Origin: Geodermatophilus tzadiensis
GTDB lineage: Bacteria > Actinomycetota > Actinomycetes > Mycobacteriales > Geodermatophilaceae
Direction: 5' to 3'
Assembly: GCF_003002915.1 (NCBI RefSeq)
Contig: NZ_PVTG01000001.1
Coordinates: forward strand, 549,266-613,265
DNA length: 64,000 nt
Both the position numbers and the translations under genes were made by a program. The notes under the pieces were generated by a model. The model was given only the letters and a program-made list of their open reading frames with translations, did no database searches and had not been told where the DNA came from. This document shows positions 33,126-42,230 of this stretch, piece by piece. Each line of letters opens with the position of its first letter. Position 1 is the first letter of the stretch.

Positions 33126-33569
33126 GTGGAGGCAGCCCCGCCCGCCGGGCAGGTCGAGGACGTCGGGACGGGGAGCGCCGAGGCGGCTCCCGCTCCGGCA
33201 GGGACACGCCCCGGTGAGGACACCGCCGTCCGGGCGCTCGAGGAACTGGTCCGGGAGATCGACCGGTGCGCCCACGAGCTGCAGAGCGCCCGGGCGCGCG
33301 CGGAGAGGCTGCTGGCCGACCGGCGGGCCGGCCACAGCTGGCTCGACATCGTCACCCAGGAGAGCCGGCCGCTCGTGGTCGAGCGGATCACCACGGTGCT
33401 GTCGGCCCTCTCCGGCGCCGGCTCCGCCTGGCGGCGGGCCCAGGCCCGGGCGCTGCAGGAGGAGCGGGTGAGCATCAACCGCATCGCCGCGATGTACGGC
33501 GTCACCCGCCAGCGGATCTCCGCTCTGCTCCGCGAGGGCTCCCCCGCCGACCGGTCCGACGCCGGCTGA
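33126..33569 (+). CDS. Helix-turn-helix DNA-binding protein
   Basis: A 147-residue protein. The N-terminal ~35 residues are disordered and Pro/Ala-rich. A helical middle (LEELVREIDRCAHELQSAR) may dimerise. The C-terminus has a helix-turn-helix of sigma-region-4-like pattern (SINRIAAMYGVTRQRISALL). It probably binds DNA, but the target is unknown. GTG 33126 has a strong AGGAGGG site. Its promoter carries two TTGC-N2-GCAA inverted repeats, so it is likely regulated, perhaps by itself or by the MarR protein encoded at 37820. Confidence 0.8.
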   Translation: MEAAPPAGQVEDVGTGSAEAAPAPAGTRPGEDTAVRALEELVREIDRCAHELQSARARAERLLADRRAGHSWLDIVTQESRPLVVERITTVLSALSGAGSAWRRAQARALQEERVSINRIAAMYGVTRQRISALLREGSPADRSDAG

Positions 33570-33578
33570 CCCCCGGCC

Positions 33579-36500
33579 TCAGGCGGTGAGCGCGTCGATG
33601 GCCTTGTAGACGCGCTGCTCCGAGACCGGCCGCGGCGTGCCGACGGCCTGCGCGAACAGGCTGACCCGCAGCTCCTCGAGCATCCAGCGCACCCGCACCA
33701 CCGGGTCGTCGGGCGCACCGGTCGAGGGCACCTCGCGCCGCAGCTGCTCGTACTCGGCGGTCACCGCCGCGACCTGCTGCATCCCCAGCGCGTCGCGCGC
33801 CGCGGTGGCCGGCAGCTTCTCCAGCCGGTGGGCCATCGCCCGCAGGTAGCGGACCAGGTCGGGCAGCCGCCGGCGCCCCGCCCCGGCCACGAACCCGCGG
33901 TGCAGCAGCCCGCCCATCTGCCGGCGCAGGTCGGCGACCGCCGCCTCGGGCACCCGCCGGCCCGGCGCGGCACCGATCGCCACGGCGACCTCGCGGGCCT
34001 GGGTGAGCACCGCCTCGACCCGCCGCACGGTGTCCTGGGTGAGCGGCAGCAGTTGCTGGCGGGCCGTGGCCACCAGGGCGGTGAAGGCCGCCTCGTCCCG
34101 AGGTGGTCCGCCGGCGGCCGCGACCAGCTCGTCGGCGGCGGCCTCGACGCAGTCCTCGACCAGTGCGGGGATCTCGCCGTCGGGGTTGAACTGCAGCGCG
34201 AGCCGGGTCCTCGGCGACAGGCCCTTGACCACCTTGCCCGCGGGCGAACCGGCCACCAGCACGAGCAGCCGGCGCGCGCCGCGCCAGGTCAGCCGGGTGG
34301 CCTCGGCCTCGGTGGCCACCACCCGGACGCCGACCGTCGCGCCCTCGTCGACCAGCGCCGGGTACGCGGTGACCACGTGCCCGCCGCGGCGGACCTCGAC
34401 GGTGCGCGGCAGCTCGCCGATGGTCCAGGCGGTGAGCCCGGTGCGCTCGACGTCGGAGGCCGCCGCGGCCAGGCTGGCGCGCGCCTGCGGCGCCACCTCG
34501 GCGCGCAGCGCGGCCAGCTCCTTGCCCTGCGCCAGGGTGCGGTTGCGCTCGTCGACCACCCGGAAGGTCGCGCGCAGGTGGCCGGGCACCTGCTCGGGAC
34601 GCCAGGCGTCCGGCGGGACGACGACCGCGGCGGCCCGGCGCAGTTCGCGCTCCAGCGCCGGCAGCAGCGGCTCGGTCGGCGCGATGCGGGGCAGCACCTC
34701 GCGCACCCGGTCGGGGATCGGCACCAGCGCGCGCCGCAGCTGCTTGGGCAGCGTCCGCAGCAACGCGGTCACCAGCTCCTCGCGCAGGCCGGGCACGGTG
34801 AAGGCCAGCGACTCGCCGGACGTCTGCTCGGCGACGGTGTCGAGCACCGCCAGCGGGACGTCGACGGTGACGCCGTCCTGCGGGGTGCCCGGCGCGAACG
34901 CGTAGGACAGCGGCAGGGTCAGGCCCTGCGTGAGCGGCACCTCGTCGGGGAAGTCCTCGACGCGCACCTGCCCGGCCGTCGCCGCGTTGGTCAGCATCTC
35001 CGGGGTGAACGTGAGCAGGTCGGGGGTCTCCCGCCGGGCCTGCTTCCACCACCGGTCGAAGTGCCGGGTGGAGACGACGTCGGCCGGGATGCGGGCGTCG
35101 TACAGCTCGAACACCGTCTCGTCGTCGACCCGGATGTCGCGGCGGCGGGCCCGCTCCTCCAGCTCCGCCACCCGCTCCAGCGCCCGCTGGTTGTCGGCCC
35201 AGAACCGGTGGTGCGTCGTCCACTCGCCCTGCACGAGCGCGTGCCGGATGAACAGCTCCCGGGACACGACGGGGTCGATGGAGCCGTACTGCACCCGGCG
35301 GCCCACCACCAGCGGCAGCCCGTACAGGGTGACCCGCTCGCTGGCGACGACGGAGCCGCGCTTGGCGTCCCACCGCGGCTCGGAGTGCTCCCGCTTGACC
35401 AGGTGGGCGGCCAGCCGCTCGACGTCGTCGGGGTCGACCCGGGCCACGGTGCGGGCGAACAGCCGGCTGGTCTCCACCAGCTCGGCGGCCACGACCCAGC
35501 GCGGCGGCTTCTTCGCCAGCGGGGTGCCCGGGGCGATGACGAACCGGGCGCCGCGGGCCCCCAGGTACTCCCGGCCGCCGCGCCGCCGGGACGCCTCCTT
35601 GCCGCCGCCGCTGCCGCTGCCCTTGGCGTCCTCGACCTGCAGGCCGACCTGCGACAGCAGGCCGGAGAGCAGGGCGGTGGTGATGCCGCGTTCGTCGGGT
35701 TCGGCGGCCGGCGGGGTGAGGGTCATGCCGAGCCGGCGGGCGGTGCTGCGCAGCTGGCCGTAGAGGTCCTGCCACTCGCGGATGCGCAGGTAGTGCAGGA
35801 ACTCCCGCTTGATCGTGCGGCGGAAGGCGCTGCCCGACAGCGCGTCGGCCTGCTCGCCGAGGTACCGCCAGAGGGCGAGCAGGCTGAGGAAGTCGGAGTG
35901 CTCGTCGGCGAAGCGGGCGTGCGCCTGGTCGGCGGCCTGCTGGTGCTCGGCCGGCCGCTCGCGGGGGTCCTGGATGGTCAGCCCGGCGGCGATGACCAGG
36001 ACCTCGTCGAGCACGCCCCGCCGGTCGGCCTCGACCACCATGCGGCCCAGCCGCGGGTCGAGCGGCAGCTGGGCGAGCGCGCGGCCGGTCGGGGTGAGCC
36101 GGCCCCGCTCGTCGAAGGCCCCGAGCTCCTCGAGCAGCGCGCGGCCGTCGGCCACGGCGCGGCGGTCGGGCGGGTCGATGAAGGGGAAGTCCTCCACCGC
36201 GCCGAGGTCGAGGGCGGCCATCTGCAGCAGCACCGCGGCCAGGCCGGTGCGCAGGATCTCCGGGTCGGTGTACTCGGGCCGGCCGTCGAAGTCGTCCTCG
36301 GTGTAGAGCCGGATCGCGATGCCGTCGGCCACCCGCCCGCAGCGGCCGGAGCGCTGGCGCGCCGACGCCTGGCTGACCGGCTCGATGGGCAGCCGCTGCA
36401 CCTTGGTGCGCGCGCTGTAGCGGGAGATGCGGGCGGTCCCGGGGTCGACGACGTAGCGGATCCCGGGGACGGTCAGCGAGGTCTCGGCGACGTTGGTGGC

Positions 36501-37544
36501 CAGCACGACCCGCCGCCCGGTGTGCGGCTGGAAGACCCGGTGCTGGTCGGCGGCCGACAGCCGCGAGTAGAGCGGCAGCACCTCGACGCCGGGGAAGCGC
36601 TCGGTGAGCACGTCGGCGGTGTCGCGGATCTCCCGCTCGCCGGCCAGGAAGACCAGCACGTCGCCGGGCCCCTCGGCGGCCAGCTCCTCGACCGCGTCGC
36701 CGATGGCGGTGACCTGGTCGCGGTCGGGGTCGGCGTCCGGGTCGTCGGGGTCGACGACGGGCCGGTAGCGCACCTCCACCGGGTAGGTGCGGCCGCTGAC
36801 CTCGACCACCGGGACGTCGGCGCCGTCCATCCCGAAGTGCTTGGCGATCCGGTCGACGTCGATGGTGGCCGAGGTGATGACCACCGTGAGGTCGGGCCGC
36901 TGGGGCAGCAGCTGGGCGAGGTAGCCCAGCAGGAAGTCGATGGTGAGGCTCCGCTCGTGCGCCTCGTCGACGATGATCGTGTCGTACTGGCGCAGCAGCC
37001 GGTCGTGGGCGATCTCGGCGAGCAGGACGCCGTCGGTCATCAGCTTGACCAGCGTGCCGTCGCCGACCTGGTCGGTGAAGCGGACCTTCCAGCCCACCGC
37101 GCTACCGAGCGGCGTGTCGAGCTCCTCGGCGATGCGCTCGGCCACCGTGCGCGCGGCGATCCGCCGCGGCTGGGTGTGGCCGATCCGGCCGCGCACCCCC
37201 CGGCCCAGCTCGAGGGCGATCTTGGGCAACTGGGTGGTCTTGCCCGAGCCGGTCTCACCGGCGACGACGACGACCTGGTGCTCGCGCAGGGCCGCGGCGA
37301 TGTCGTCGCGGCGGGCGCTCACCGGCAGCTGCTCGGGGTAGGTCACCGCGGGGACGGCGGCCCGGCGGCGGGCGATCCGCTCCTCGGCGGCGGCGACGTC
37401 GACGGCGATCCTCTCGAGTGCGCGCTCGCGGGCGGCCTCGTCGCGGGTGCGGCGCAGTCCCTCCAGCCGGCGGCCGAGCCGGTGCTCGTCCTCGAGGGTC
37501 AGCGCGGCCAGCCGGGACCGGAGGTCCGGGAGGGTGGCGGTCAC
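33579..37544 (-). CDS. hrpA: ATP-dependent RNA helicase HrpA (DEAH box)
   Basis: A 1321-residue helicase, close to the length of E. coli HrpA (~1300). The RecA-like core has Walker A GETGSGKT, VDEAHERS (DEAH box), SATID, TNVAETS and QRSGRCGR. The helicase-associated domain and the long HrpA-specific C-terminal region (DUF3418) follow. It rescues stalled ribosomes or unwinds mRNA in the cytoplasm. Start GTG 37544 was chosen because the extension upstream is Pro/Gly-rich with poor codon bias, and GAGGAAG lies about ten bases before it. It stands alone, divergent from marR. Confidence 0.94.
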   Translation of the reverse strand: MTATLPDLRSRLAALTLEDEHRLGRRLEGLRRTRDEAARERALERIAVDVAAAEERIARRRAAVPAVTYPEQLPVSARRDDIAAALREHQVVVVAGETGSGKTTQLPKIALELGRGVRGRIGHTQPRRIAARTVAERIAEELDTPLGSAVGWKVRFTDQVGDGTLVKLMTDGVLLAEIAHDRLLRQYDTIIVDEAHERSLTIDFLLGYLAQLLPQRPDLTVVITSATIDVDRIAKHFGMDGADVPVVEVSGRTYPVEVRYRPVVDPDDPDADPDRDQVTAIGDAVEELAAEGPGDVLVFLAGEREIRDTADVLTERFPGVEVLPLYSRLSAADQHRVFQPHTGRRVVLATNVAETSLTVPGIRYVVDPGTARISRYSARTKVQRLPIEPVSQASARQRSGRCGRVADGIAIRLYTEDDFDGRPEYTDPEILRTGLAAVLLQMAALDLGAVEDFPFIDPPDRRAVADGRALLEELGAFDERGRLTPTGRALAQLPLDPRLGRMVVEADRRGVLDEVLVIAAGLTIQDPRERPAEHQQAADQAHARFADEHSDFLSLLALWRYLGEQADALSGSAFRRTIKREFLHYLRIREWQDLYGQLRSTARRLGMTLTPPAAEPDERGITTALLSGLLSQVGLQVEDAKGSGSGGGKEASRRRGGREYLGARGARFVIAPGTPLAKKPPRWVVAAELVETSRLFARTVARVDPDDVERLAAHLVKREHSEPRWDAKRGSVVASERVTLYGLPLVVGRRVQYGSIDPVVSRELFIRHALVQGEWTTHHRFWADNQRALERVAELEERARRRDIRVDDETVFELYDARIPADVVSTRHFDRWWKQARRETPDLLTFTPEMLTNAATAGQVRVEDFPDEVPLTQGLTLPLSYAFAPGTPQDGVTVDVPLAVLDTVAEQTSGESLAFTVPGLREELVTALLRTLPKQLRRALVPIPDRVREVLPRIAPTEPLLPALERELRRAAAVVVPPDAWRPEQVPGHLRATFRVVDERNRTLAQGKELAALRAEVAPQARASLAAAASDVERTGLTAWTIGELPRTVEVRRGGHVVTAYPALVDEGATVGVRVVATEAEATRLTWRGARRLLVLVAGSPAGKVVKGLSPRTRLALQFNPDGEIPALVEDCVEAAADELVAAAGGPPRDEAAFTALVATARQQLLPLTQDTVRRVEAVLTQAREVAVAIGAAPGRRVPEAAVADLRRQMGGLLHRGFVAGAGRRRLPDLVRYLRAMAHRLEKLPATAARDALGMQQVAAVTAEYEQLRREVPSTGAPDDPVVRVRWMLEELRVSLFAQAVGTPRPVSEQRVYKAIDALTA

Positions 37545-37753
37545 GGTCGCGCTCGGCTTCCTCTCGCGGGGTGGGGACGGCACGACGCCGTCGTCGTCAG
37601 GATCGCACCGGGGAGGCCGACGCCGTCCGGGCGCCCGGGCCACCGAGGTCAACGCCGGCGGGGTGGCCCCTCTTCCCGGCGTACCCGCTCCACGCCCGGG
37701 GTATCCCGGTGCGGACACCGTGGCGCTGCCCACATGCGTGTACCGTGCACATT

Positions 37754-37793
37754 GTTGCTTGCAACGTGCAACGGCTTGTAGGGTGCATGCAAC
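37754..37793 (+). promoter_or_regulatory. marR operator region with -10 box
   Basis: The inverted repeat GTTGC-TT-GCAAC (37754-37765) and a less perfect GGTGC-AT-GCAAC (37782-37793) flank and overlap a TAGGGT -10 box (37779-37784). This placement is typical of MarR autorepression. The first repeat has the same core as the one before the HTH gene at 33046. Confidence 0.6.
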
Positions 37794-37819
37794 CCGTCCA
37801 CCGTCCTCTGGAGGCTCCC

Positions 37820-38350
37820 GTGTCCCCTGTCGCCGCTCCCGCGGCCGACTCCTCCGCGACCCCGTCGGCCGGCCGGGACGCCGACGTCCGCACGCTGTCG
37901 GACCACGTGCCCCGCTTCTTCCGGCTGGCGCAGGCGCTCAAGCAGGCCGCCGCGGCCGACGGCCGCGACCGCGCCGCCCTGGTGCTGCTCTTCCCGCTGG
38001 TGCGGGTCGGCCCGCTGCGGCAGAGCGCGCTGGCCGAGCTCGTTCACGCCGACCCCTCGACGGTCAGCCGGCACGTCGCCGCGCTGGTCGAGCAGGGGCT
38101 GGTGCAGCGGGTCGCCGACGAGACCGACGGCCGGGCCACCCGACTGGTCGTCACCGACGCCGGCCGCGCCGCCGTCGAGCGGCTGCGCGAGGAGCGCACC
38201 GCCCACCTCGCCGCGGTCACCGCCGGCTGGTCCGACGACGACCTCGCCGTCCTCACCGACCTGTTCGGACGCCTGCTCGACGACCTCACCGCGGCCCTGC
38301 CGGCCGACTCCCGCCTCGCCTTCCCCCCGGCCCCCAGAGAGAAGTCATGA
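37820..38350 (+). CDS. MarR-family transcriptional regulator
   Basis: A 176-residue winged-helix regulator. After a disordered N-terminus, the MarR domain (about residues 35-165) shows QSALAELVHADPSTVSRHVAALVEQGLVQR and the wing DETDGRATRLVVTDAG. It probably represses itself and the drug exporter downstream and is released by a small ligand. GTG 37820 has GGAGG six bases upstream; an in-frame ATG at 37787 lies within the promoter. It is coupled to the exporter by ATGA. Confidence 0.9.
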   Translation: MSPVAAPAADSSATPSAGRDADVRTLSDHVPRFFRLAQALKQAAAADGRDRAALVLLFPLVRVGPLRQSALAELVHADPSTVSRHVAALVEQGLVQRVADETDGRATRLVVTDAGRAAVERLREERTAHLAAVTAGWSDDDLAVLTDLFGRLLDDLTAALPADSRLAFPPAPREKS

Positions 38351-40227
38351 CCCAGACCACCCGCACCACCTCGGCCGAGCGCCGGGAGACGCGCGCGGCC
38401 GCCGCCGCACCGGGTGAGGACGGCGCCTTCACCCACCGGCAGATCCTCACGATCATCGCGGGGCTGATGGTCGCGATGTTCCTCGCCGCCCTCGACCAGA
38501 CCGTCGTCTCCACCGCGATCCGCACGATCGCCGACGACCTGCAGGGCTACGACCTGCAGGTGTGGGCCACCACGGCGTTCCTGATCACCTCGACGATCTC
38601 GACGCCGCTCTACGGCAAGCTCTCCGACATCTACGGCCGGCGGCCCTTCTACCTGTTCGCCATCGCCGTCTTCGTCCTCGGCTCGGTGCTCTGCGGCATG
38701 GCCGGCTCGATGTACCAGCTCGCCGCCTACCGCGCCGTCCAGGGCATCGGTGCCGGCGGCCTGATGTCGCTGGCGCTGGCGATCATCGGCGACATCGTGC
38801 CGCCGCGGGAGCGCTCGCGGTACCAGGGCTACTTCATGGCCGTGTTCGGCACCTCGAGCGTGCTCGGCCCGGTCATCGGCGGGTTCTTCGCCGGCCAGAC
38901 CTCCCTGTTCGGCGTCGACGGCTGGCGGTGGATCTTCTTCGTCAACGTGCCGCTCGGCATCCTCGCCTTCGCCGCCGTCTTCCGGGTGCTGCACCTGCCC
39001 CACGTGCGCCAGCACCACCGCATCGACTGGCCCGGCGCCCTGGCCCTGGTCACCGCCATCGTGCCGCTGCTGATCATCGCCGAGCAGGGTCGGCTCTGGG
39101 GCTGGACGTCGTCCCGCGCCCTGCTCTGCTACGCGATCGGCGCCGTCGGCCTCGCCCTCTTCCTGCTCGCCGAGCGGGCCTACGGCGACGAGGCGCTGCT
39201 GCCGCTGCGGCTGTTCCGCAACCGCAGCTTCACGATCGCCAGCCTCGGCAGCGTGGTGGTGGGCGCGGCCATGTTCGGCGGCCTGCTGCTGCTCCCCCAG
39301 TACCTGCAGATCGTGCACGGCTCCAGCGCCACCGTCGCCGGCCTGCAGATGATCCCCCTCGTCCTCGGGATCATGATCGGCGCGATGAGCTCGGGTCTCC
39401 GGATCTCCCGGACCGGCAGGTACAAGGTGTTCCCGCTGGCCGGCACCACGCTGATCACCGCGGCCCTGCTGTCGATGTCCTTCGTCGTGGGCGCCGAGAC
39501 GTCGATCTGGGTGCTGGTGCCGTTCATGGTGCTGCTCGGCGTGGGGCTGGGCTTCAACTTCCAGCCCGCCGTCCTCGCGGTGCAGAACGCGGTGCCGCCG
39601 AGCCAGATGGGCGTGGCCACCTCCTCGGTCACCTTCTTCCGGCAGATGGGCGCGACCATGGGCACCGCCGCCTTCCTCTCGGTGCTGTTCAGCCGCCTCC
39701 CGGTGGAGATCGAGAGCTCCCTGAGCTCGGCCGCCGCGACCGACCCGCGGGTCGCCGCGGCGCTGCAGAGCGGTCAGCTGCAGGCCGGGTCCGACCTGTC
39801 GGACACGTCGTTCATCCAGGACCTGCCCTCGTTCCTGGGGCTGCCGTTCAAGACCGGCTTCGCGAACACGATGGACCTGGTCTTCCTCATCGCCGCGTGC
39901 GTGGCCGCCGTCGGGTTCTTCGTGTTCCTGTTCCTGCCGCAGCTGGCCCTGAGCGACAAGTCCGGCATCCAGGCGCGCCAGGCGGCCGCCCAGACGGCCG
40001 GTGACCCGGAGGCCGGGGACGCCGGCGCGCAGGCGGCGCAGGCGGCGGGCGCGGCGGCCCCGACGTCGACCCCGCCGCCCGCCGGCCGCCCGGGGGACGT
40101 GCACGCGGACGACGAGCACCGGCGGCGGCACCCGGGGCGGCACGAGGCCACCGGCACGGCGCCGACGGGCCTGGCGTCCATCCCCGCCGACCACCTGGAC
40201 GACGGCGTGGCCCATCCTCGCCGCTGA
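38347..40227 (+). CDS. MFS drug exporter, DHA2 family (EmrB/QacA type)
   Basis: A 626-residue membrane protein with 14 predicted helices (about residues 33-550). DHA2 features are LDQTVVSTAIRTIADDL, GKLSDIYGRRP and the motif C region GPVIGGFFAG. It exports drugs or metabolites by proton antiport. The C-terminal ~90 residues are a soluble Ala/Pro/His-rich tail, long for the family. It is coupled to marR (ATGA) and so likely derepressed by the MarR ligand. A strong hairpin terminator follows. Confidence 0.93.
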   Translation: MTQTTRTTSAERRETRAAAAAPGEDGAFTHRQILTIIAGLMVAMFLAALDQTVVSTAIRTIADDLQGYDLQVWATTAFLITSTISTPLYGKLSDIYGRRPFYLFAIAVFVLGSVLCGMAGSMYQLAAYRAVQGIGAGGLMSLALAIIGDIVPPRERSRYQGYFMAVFGTSSVLGPVIGGFFAGQTSLFGVDGWRWIFFVNVPLGILAFAAVFRVLHLPHVRQHHRIDWPGALALVTAIVPLLIIAEQGRLWGWTSSRALLCYAIGAVGLALFLLAERAYGDEALLPLRLFRNRSFTIASLGSVVVGAAMFGGLLLLPQYLQIVHGSSATVAGLQMIPLVLGIMIGAMSSGLRISRTGRYKVFPLAGTTLITAALLSMSFVVGAETSIWVLVPFMVLLGVGLGFNFQPAVLAVQNAVPPSQMGVATSSVTFFRQMGATMGTAAFLSVLFSRLPVEIESSLSSAAATDPRVAAALQSGQLQAGSDLSDTSFIQDLPSFLGLPFKTGFANTMDLVFLIAACVAAVGFFVFLFLPQLALSDKSGIQARQAAAQTAGDPEAGDAGAQAAQAAGAAAPTSTPPPAGRPGDVHADDEHRRRHPGRHEATGTAPTGLASIPADHLDDGVAHPRR

Positions 40228-40239
40228 ACGACGCACCAC

Positions 40240-40282
40240 GACGGAGGGCCCTCCCCGCACCCCGCGGGGAGGGCCCTCCGTC
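40240..40282. terminator. Strong terminator between MFS and alcohol dehydrogenase genes
   Basis: A perfect 19-bp stem (GACGGAGGGCCCTCCCCGC) with a five-base loop lies 12 bases after the MFS stop, in a convergent spacer. It can serve both strands. Confidence 0.85.
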
Positions 40283-40336
40283 GTCTCCGGCCGACGCAGC
40301 ACGACCCGGGAGCCGCCCTGCGCAGGGCCGACCGTG

Positions 40337-41506
40337 TCACGGCAGGAAGACCGCCCGCACGCAGCCGTCCTCCTTGCTCTTGAACAGCTCGTAGCCGCGC
40401 GCCGCGTCCTCCAGCGGCATCACGTGCGTGGCCAGGTGCTCGGTGGTCAGCTCGCCGCGGGCCATGTGCTCGAGGATCCGCGGCGTGTAGCGCTGCCCGT
40501 GCACCTGCGCGCCCCGCAGGGTGAGCCCCTTGTTCATCGCCGCACCCAGCGGGAACTTGTCCACCGGTCCGGCGAAGACGCCCAGCACGAAGACGCTGCC
40601 GCCCTTGCGGCAGGCCATGATCGCCTCGCGCACGGCCGACGGCCGGTCGGTCTGCAGCCGCAGCTGCTGCTTGACCTGGTCGTAGACGCCCTGGACGCCG
40701 GTGCTGTGCGCCTCCATGCCGACCGCCTCGATGCAGACGTCGGGCCCGCGGCCGCCCGTGCGCTCGCGCAGCTCGGCCATGACGTCGGTGGTCGAGTAGT
40801 CGACGACCTCGGCGCCCACGTGCCGCCGCACCTGCTCCAGCCGCTCGGGCAGCCGGTCGATCACGACCACCTGCTCGGCACCGAGCAGCATCGCCGCCCG
40901 CGCGGCCATCTGCCCGACACCGCCGGCGCCCCACACCGCCACCGTGTCCCCCGGCTTCGTGCCCGCCAGGTCCGCGCCCATCCAGCCGGTGGAGACGGCG
41001 TCCGAGGCGAACAGCGCCCGGTCGTCGCTCACCTCCTCGGGGACGACGAAGGTGCCGACGTCGGCGTAGGGCACCCGGACGTACTCCGCGTGCGAGCCGG
41101 CGAACCCGCCCACCGCGTGCGAGTAGCCGAAGCACCCGCCGGGGCTCTGGCCCCACAGCCCCTCGGTGATCCCCGGGTTCGGGTTGCCGTTGTCGCACAG
41201 CGAGTAGAGCTCCTGCCGGCAGTACCAGCAGGTCCCGCAGGCGATGAAGGAGTTGACGACGACGCGGTCGCCCACCCGCCGGTCGCGCACGCCGGGGCCG
41301 ACCTCGACGACCTCGCCCATGAACTCGTGCCCGATGACGTCGCCGGTCCGCATCGCCGGGATGTAGCCGCCGATCAGGTGCAGGTCCGAGCCGCAGGTCG
41401 TCGTCCGGGTGACCTTCAGGACGACGTCGCGGTCGTTGAGGATCGTCGGGTCGGGGACGGTCTCCACGCCGACCTCGTTGACCCCCTGCCAGGTCACCGC
41501 CCTCAC
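40337..41506 (-). CDS. Zinc-dependent alcohol dehydrogenase, formaldehyde dehydrogenase-like
   Basis: A 389-residue medium-chain dehydrogenase. Catalytic zinc ligands are C38, H60 and E61 (GHEF). The structural zinc site is C90, C93, C96 and C104. The NAD-binding motif is WGAGGVGQMAARAA. Overall it resembles the FdhA / glutathione-independent formaldehyde or threonine dehydrogenase group. It would oxidise an alcohol or hydrated aldehyde with NAD+. It is 76 bases downstream of the SRPBCC-like gene on the same strand, so probably one operon. Confidence 0.9.
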   Translation of the reverse strand: MRAVTWQGVNEVGVETVPDPTILNDRDVVLKVTRTTTCGSDLHLIGGYIPAMRTGDVIGHEFMGEVVEVGPGVRDRRVGDRVVVNSFIACGTCWYCRQELYSLCDNGNPNPGITEGLWGQSPGGCFGYSHAVGGFAGSHAEYVRVPYADVGTFVVPEEVSDDRALFASDAVSTGWMGADLAGTKPGDTVAVWGAGGVGQMAARAAMLLGAEQVVVIDRLPERLEQVRRHVGAEVVDYSTTDVMAELRERTGGRGPDVCIEAVGMEAHSTGVQGVYDQVKQQLRLQTDRPSAVREAIMACRKGGSVFVLGVFAGPVDKFPLGAAMNKGLTLRGAQVHGQRYTPRILEHMARGELTTEHLATHVMPLEDAARGYELFKSKEDGCVRAVFLP

Positions 41507-41582
41507 GATGTCCTCCGTTCGCTGCCGCGGCGCGCTCCGCTCCTCGTTCGTTCCTCACTGCGGTGCTCACGCGCCTGTCCGC

Positions 41583-42062
41583 TCACAGCACGCCCTCCCT
41601 CGGCGCCGCCTGCGCGGCCCCCTCCAGCGCCGCGCCCTGCGGCGTGGCCGCGCGACGGCCGTGCGGCTGCGGGTCGACCCGCAGCACCTCGCCGACCTCC
41701 AGCAGTGCCTTGGCCTCGCGCAGCGCCGCGCGCAGGTCGCCGATCTCGTCGGGGCCGGGCGTGTGCCGGTAGCGGGCGGCCAGCTCGGTGCCGCGGTCGC
41801 CGGGTGCCGGCGTCACCCGCACCTCGATGCGGTCGCCGAGCGCGGCCAGCGGGGCGGGCAGCCCGCCGGCCGCGGGGTCGACGTCGGCCGGGTCGCGCAG
41901 CACGGTCACCGCCCGCCAGCGCCGGGCGGCGCGCTCGGGGTCGTCGGTGGCCGAGGCCTGCCCGGCTCCGGGCAGCCGCACGTGCTGCAGCCGCTGCAGC
42001 AGCGCCGCGCCCGCACCGCCGGCCAGGCCACTCGCCCGGCCGATCACCTGCGTCAGGTCCAT
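41583..42062 (-). CDS. Small SRPBCC-like protein upstream of alcohol dehydrogenase
   Basis: A 159-residue protein. Residues ~45-110 (RRWRAVTVLRDPADVDPA, GDRIEVRVTPAPGDRGTELAARY) and the C-terminal helix LREAKALLEVGEVLRVDPQPHGRR resemble cyclase/dehydrase (SRPBCC) proteins, which end in a helix of the form LRRFKQLMETGEV. Similar small proteins often accompany Zn alcohol dehydrogenases in actinobacteria. The N-terminal half of a full SRPBCC fold looks shortened, so the assignment is tentative. ATG 42062. Confidence 0.65.
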   Translation of the reverse strand: MDLTQVIGRASGLAGGAGAALLQRLQHVRLPGAGQASATDDPERAARRWRAVTVLRDPADVDPAAGGLPAPLAALGDRIEVRVTPAPGDRGTELAARYRHTPGPDEIGDLRAALREAKALLEVGEVLRVDPQPHGRRAATPQGAALEGAAQAAPREGVL

Positions 42063-42170
42063 GGGTCCTCCCTCGGGCGCCCTCCGGCCCCCCGGACAGG
42101 GGCTACCCGGGTCCCCGCCCGGTGCAACCGGCCCCGGCCCCGGCCCACGGGACGACGCCGTCCGCGGGCC

Positions 42171-42176
42171 TATCGT
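42171..42176 (+). promoter_or_regulatory. -10 box TATCGT of acyl-CoA dehydrogenase gene
   Basis: TATCGT lies 54 bases before GTG 42231, with GGAGG immediately before the start. This is a conventional leadered promoter. Confidence 0.45.
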
Positions 42177-42230
42177 GAGCCGGTCGGGCAGCGCGCCCGC
42201 TCTCCCGCCGCCGTCGTCCGTGGAGGCCCC

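Noticed and set aside
33828..37781. A 1317-codon open frame on the plus strand opposite hrpA
   Set aside because: It is the antisense shadow of hrpA, produced by GC-rich third positions. Its translation is low-complexity His/Gly/Arg-rich with no domain.
37418..37819. Upstream extension of the MarR gene to the open-frame start
   Set aside because: It runs through hrpA antisense and the operator and -10 region. GTG 37820 has an ideal GGAGG site.
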